Assembly (NCBI RefSeq): GCF_900583165.1
Contig: NZ_UTKY01000010.1
Location: forward strand, 124,001-188,000
DNA: 64,000 nt
DNA from: Pseudomonas viridiflava
GTDB taxonomy: Bacteria > Pseudomonadota > Gammaproteobacteria > Pseudomonadales > Pseudomonadaceae
Direction: 5' to 3'
Shown here: positions 61,501-64,000 of the stretch, one piece after another
How positions within the stretch are numbered: the stretch's first letter is position 1
Layout: each line of letters opens with the position of its first letter
Notes under the pieces: model-generated
Database searches by the model: none
What the model saw: the letters and a program-made list of their open reading frames with translations, nothing else
Told to the model about the DNA's origin: nothing
Made by a program: the position numbers and the translations under genes

Positions 61501-62037
61501 GCCGACTTGGTGGAAGCGCTGGATACCCTCGAAAACGTCATCCGCAAGATCGACAAAGAAACCCGCAACCGCTTCAAAGATACCTTTGATCAGATTAATG
61601 CCGGTTTACAGGCGTTATTCCCGAAAGTTTTCGGCGGTGGCAGCGCTTACTTGGAACTGACGGGCGAAGATCTACTCGATACAGGGGTAACGATCATGGC
61701 GCGGCCTCCGGGCAAGAAGAACAGCACCATCCATTTGTTGTCCGGCGGCGAAAAAGCCCTGACCGCATTGGCCCTGGTATTTGCCATCTTCAAGTTGAAC
61801 CCGGCGCCGTTCTGCATGCTCGATGAAGTTGACGCGCCATTGGATGACGCTAACGTTGGTCGCTATGCACGCCTGGTTAAAGAGATGTCCCAGACCGTGC
61901 AGTTCATCTATATCACCCACAACAAGATCGCTATGGAAATGGCCGATCAATTGATGGGTGTGACGATGCATGAGCCGGGGTGTTCGCGTTTGGTGGCAGT
62001 GGATGTCGAAGAGGCGATGGCGATGGTGGAGTCTTGA
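58549..62037 (+). CDS. smc: Chromosome segregation ATPase SMC
   Basis: A 1162-residue condensin subunit that compacts and sorts chromosomes together with ScpA/ScpB. It has Walker A GPNGCGKSNI at residues 31-40, long coiled coils (about 170-480 and 660-980), a hinge (about 500-640, around TVLGADLQAVLVDDFGGFDL), the ABC signature LLSGGEKALTALAL and Walker B FCMLDEVDAPLDDANV. The start is a GTG at 58549 giving RLKCIKLAGFKSFVDPTT, the family N-terminus; the 13 codons open upstream overlap the GntR gene and are not used. It is followed by zipA and ligA in the usual Pseudomonas order. Confidence 0.97.
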   Translation: MRLKCIKLAGFKSFVDPTTVNFPSNMAAVVGPNGCGKSNIIDAVRWVMGESSAKNLRGESMTDVIFNGSTSRKPVSQASIELVFDNSDGTLIGEYAAYAEISIRRKVTRDSQNSYFLNGTKCRRRDITDIFLGTGLGPRSYSIIEQGMISKLIEAKPEDLRNFIEEAAGISKYKERRRETENRIRRTHENLARLTDLREELERQLERLHRQAQAAEKYQEYKGEERQLKAQLSALRWQALNDQVGQREAIIGTQEISFEALVAEQRNADASIERLRDGHHDLSERFNLVQGRFYSVGGDIARVEQSIQHGQQRLRQLQDDLKEAERARLETESHLGHDRTLLLTLGEELDMLTPEQEITSAAAEEAAAALEESESTMHGWQEQWDTFNLQSAEPRRQAEVQQSRIQQLETSMERLAERQRRLLEERVLLAADPEDAAIMELSEQLAESEMTLEELEASEEQQVERLEQLRQQLQQATQAQQQAQGDLQRLNGRLASLEALQQAALDPGTGTAEWLRDQHLAERPRLAEGLKVEAGWELAVETVLGADLQAVLVDDFGGFDLAGFAQGDLRLLSPAADGKRVPGSLLDKVEAAIDLAPWLGQVKPVDTLEQALAQRGQLGAGESLISRDGYWVGRHFLRVRRASEAESGVLARGQEIVNLTAEREEREATLESLETQLQTLRATQRQQESGREHLRRLLQDEARQQGELKAQLSASKAKAEQLTLRRTRLDEEVAEMGEQRALEHEQIGEARLHLQEALDSMALDTEQRELLLAQRDSLRERLDRVRQEARQHKDHAHQLAVRLGSLKAQHASTAQALERLEMQSERLTEKREQLSLNLEEGEAPLEELRLKLEELLDKRMTVDEELKTAQIALEDADRELRDAEKRRTQAEQQSQLIRGQLEQQRMEWQALTVRRKTLQDQLLEDGYDLHGVLNTLTAQANEKDAEEELERIAARIQRLGAINLAAIDEYQQQSERKRYLDAQNADLVEALDTLENVIRKIDKETRNRFKDTFDQINAGLQALFPKVFGGGSAYLELTGEDLLDTGVTIMARPPGKKNSTIHLLSGGEKALTALALVFAIFKLNPAPFCMLDEVDAPLDDANVGRYARLVKEMSQTVQFIYITHNKIAMEMADQLMGVTMHEPGCSRLVAVDVEEAMAMVES

Positions 62038-62296
62038 GCCGTGCGCTAGCAGATTTTTTTCAGCACGATGTAAGGTGATTTACCCGCTTGGCAGAAGTGG
62101 CAAATGGACATATTTGTTCAAGGCATTTTGACAGACGGTGTAAAGTTATCTTTGGTCGTGCTAGTTTAATGTCAAATTTTCGTGTGCGTGGGCAAAACGT
62201 CAGTCAGAACATAGAGTTGGCGCCACGTTTTAAAGCGGTTTGCACGGTGCTAAACCCCTTATTTTTCAGCATTTTTTATTAGAGGCACGGGATTAC

Positions 62297-63160
62297 ATGG
62301 AAATCGGTCTGCGCGAGTGGCTGATCGTCATCGGCATCATTGTCATTGCCGGTATTCTTTTTGATGGCTGGCGCCGCATGCGCGGTGGCAAGGGCAAGCT
62401 TAAGTTCCGTCTGGACCGCAACCTGTCCAACTTGCCTGACGACGACGGCGGCGCCGAGCTGCTGGGGCCGCCCCGTGTGTTGGATACCCATAAAGAACCG
62501 CAACTGGACGAGCACGACTTGCCGTCGATGAGCGCGCCGCTGCGTGAAGCGCGCGAACCGTCGTCCAAGCGTGGCAAGCGTGCCGCCGCTGGCGTGGCAG
62601 AGCCGCATCAGGGCGACCTGAACCTCGACGTCGATGAAGGCCCGAGCTTCAGCAGCCGCGACGATGACTTCCCGGATGAAAACGTCGGCAAGAACGCACC
62701 TCGGCAAACCGTGAACGATCAGCCGGCCGCCGAAGAAGTGCTGGTGATCAGCGTGATCTGCCGCGACGCCGCTGGCTTCAAGGGCCCGGCGCTGTTGCAG
62801 AACATCCTCGAAAGCGGCCTGCGCTTTGGCGAGATGGATATCTTCCACCGTCACGAAAGCATGGCCGGCAACGGCGAAGTGCTGTTCTCCATGGCCAACG
62901 CAGTCAAGCCGGGCACTTTCGACCTGGACGATATCGACCTGTTCAGCACCCCGGCAGTGAGCTTCTTCCTCGGTTTGCCAGGCCCGCGTCACCCGAAACA
63001 AGCGTTCGACGTGATGGTGGCCGCCGCCCGCAAGCTGTCCCAGGAATTGAACGGCGAGCTCAAGGACGACCAACGCAGCGTCCTCACCGCCCAGACCATC
63101 GAACATTATCGTCAGCGTATCGTCGAGTTTGAGCGTCGCGCCCTGACACAGAAACGCTGA
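62297..63160 (+). CDS. zipA: Cell division protein ZipA
   Basis: A 287-residue inner-membrane anchor for FtsZ. It has a single N-terminal helix with the N-terminus outside ([20 protein letters not shown]), a basic then acidic disordered linker (about 30-150) and a C-terminal FtsZ-binding domain ([55 protein letters not shown]). The start at 62297 gives the membrane helix at the usual place; the longer open frame from 62240 does not. The 259-bp gap before it is AT-rich and must contain its promoter. Confidence 0.96.
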   Translation: MEIGLREWLIVIGIIVIAGILFDGWRRMRGGKGKLKFRLDRNLSNLPDDDGGAELLGPPRVLDTHKEPQLDEHDLPSMSAPLREAREPSSKRGKRAAAGVAEPHQGDLNLDVDEGPSFSSRDDDFPDENVGKNAPRQTVNDQPAAEEVLVISVICRDAAGFKGPALLQNILESGLRFGEMDIFHRHESMAGNGEVLFSMANAVKPGTFDLDDIDLFSTPAVSFFLGLPGPRHPKQAFDVMVAAARKLSQELNGELKDDQRSVLTAQTIEHYRQRIVEFERRALTQKR

Positions 63161-63206
63161 GGTTCGATCTTAAGCGTTGTCTGTAGAATCCGTGCACTAA
63201 CATATT

Positions 63207-64000
<794 letters not shown>

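Noticed and set aside
62038..62296. Possible small gene or RNA in the smc-zipA gap
   Set aside because: The gap is AT-rich with short T-runs and promoter-like sequence, but I see no stable hairpin or convincing frame.

Overview
The window is chromosomal DNA of a fluorescent Pseudomonas, most likely of the P. fluorescens group. Support comes from the gene order crfX-cmpX-sigX-oprF-cobA, smc-zipA-ligA and thrH-cysH, the AcnD/PrpF form of the methylcitrate cycle, an OprF with a proline-rich hinge and no cysteines, and about a dozen REP/REPIN-type inverted repeats of the GTGGGAGGGGGCTTGCCCCC kind. Coding is dense. I see no tRNA or rRNA gene, no CRISPR array, no prophage and no insertion sequence.

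Layout. 1-6.2 kb: cysH (cut by the window start), thrH, an orphan HigA antitoxin with a remnant of higB, pabB, and a three-gene membrane operon (retropepsin-like protease, 7TM inactive transglutaminase, RimK-like ATP-grasp). 6.5-15.1 kb: propionate catabolism by the methylcitrate cycle (GntR regulator, prpB, prpC, acnD, prpF, prpD), with REP elements in three of its internal gaps. 15.2-22.3 kb: a sulfur/cysteine-type accessory operon on the minus strand (EamA exporter, a fused JAMM-UBL-E1-rhodanese protein, a cysteine-synthase-like PLP enzyme, a serine acetyltransferase with an extra C-terminal domain, an AlaX-type tRNA-editing protein) with a divergent MocR-type regulator. 22.4-31.5 kb: ppsR/ppsA, a hydrolase, rraA, a ZntB-like transporter, and the cell-envelope stress genes crfX-cmpX-sigX-oprF. 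31.6-37.3 kb: cobA and the nitrate-assimilation control genes (PP2C-kinase fusion, nitrate transporter, nasT, nasS) with a readable ANTAR-type leader RNA. 37.5-40.0 kb: a small relic resembling an SPI-1 type III secretion island (secretin, HilA-like winged helix, IagB-like transglycosylase). 40.1-49.1 kb: pyrD, rmf with a structured leader, rlmKL, a CHASE-PAS-GGDEF cyclase, dacB, yggL. 49.1-58.5 kb: purine catabolism (BenE-family permease, GntR, guaD, xdhC, xdhB, xdhA, second GntR). 58.5-64 kb: smc, zipA and the 5' part of ligA.

The least ordinary system is the 15.2-22.3 kb operon. Its main protein strings together, in one chain, the parts that Mycobacterium tuberculosis keeps as separate proteins for CysO-dependent cysteine synthesis: Mec+ JAMM protease, CysO sulfur carrier and MoeZ E1-rhodanese. 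It sits beside a CysM-like enzyme, a serine acetyltransferase, a tRNA-editing protein and an exporter. The set could make cysteine from a protein thiocarboxylate, or a non-canonical amino acid that the cell must export and keep off its tRNA. The second strong signal is the NasT-responsive leader: two hairpins with A1/G4 hexaloops, the second overlapping one arm of an intrinsic terminator.
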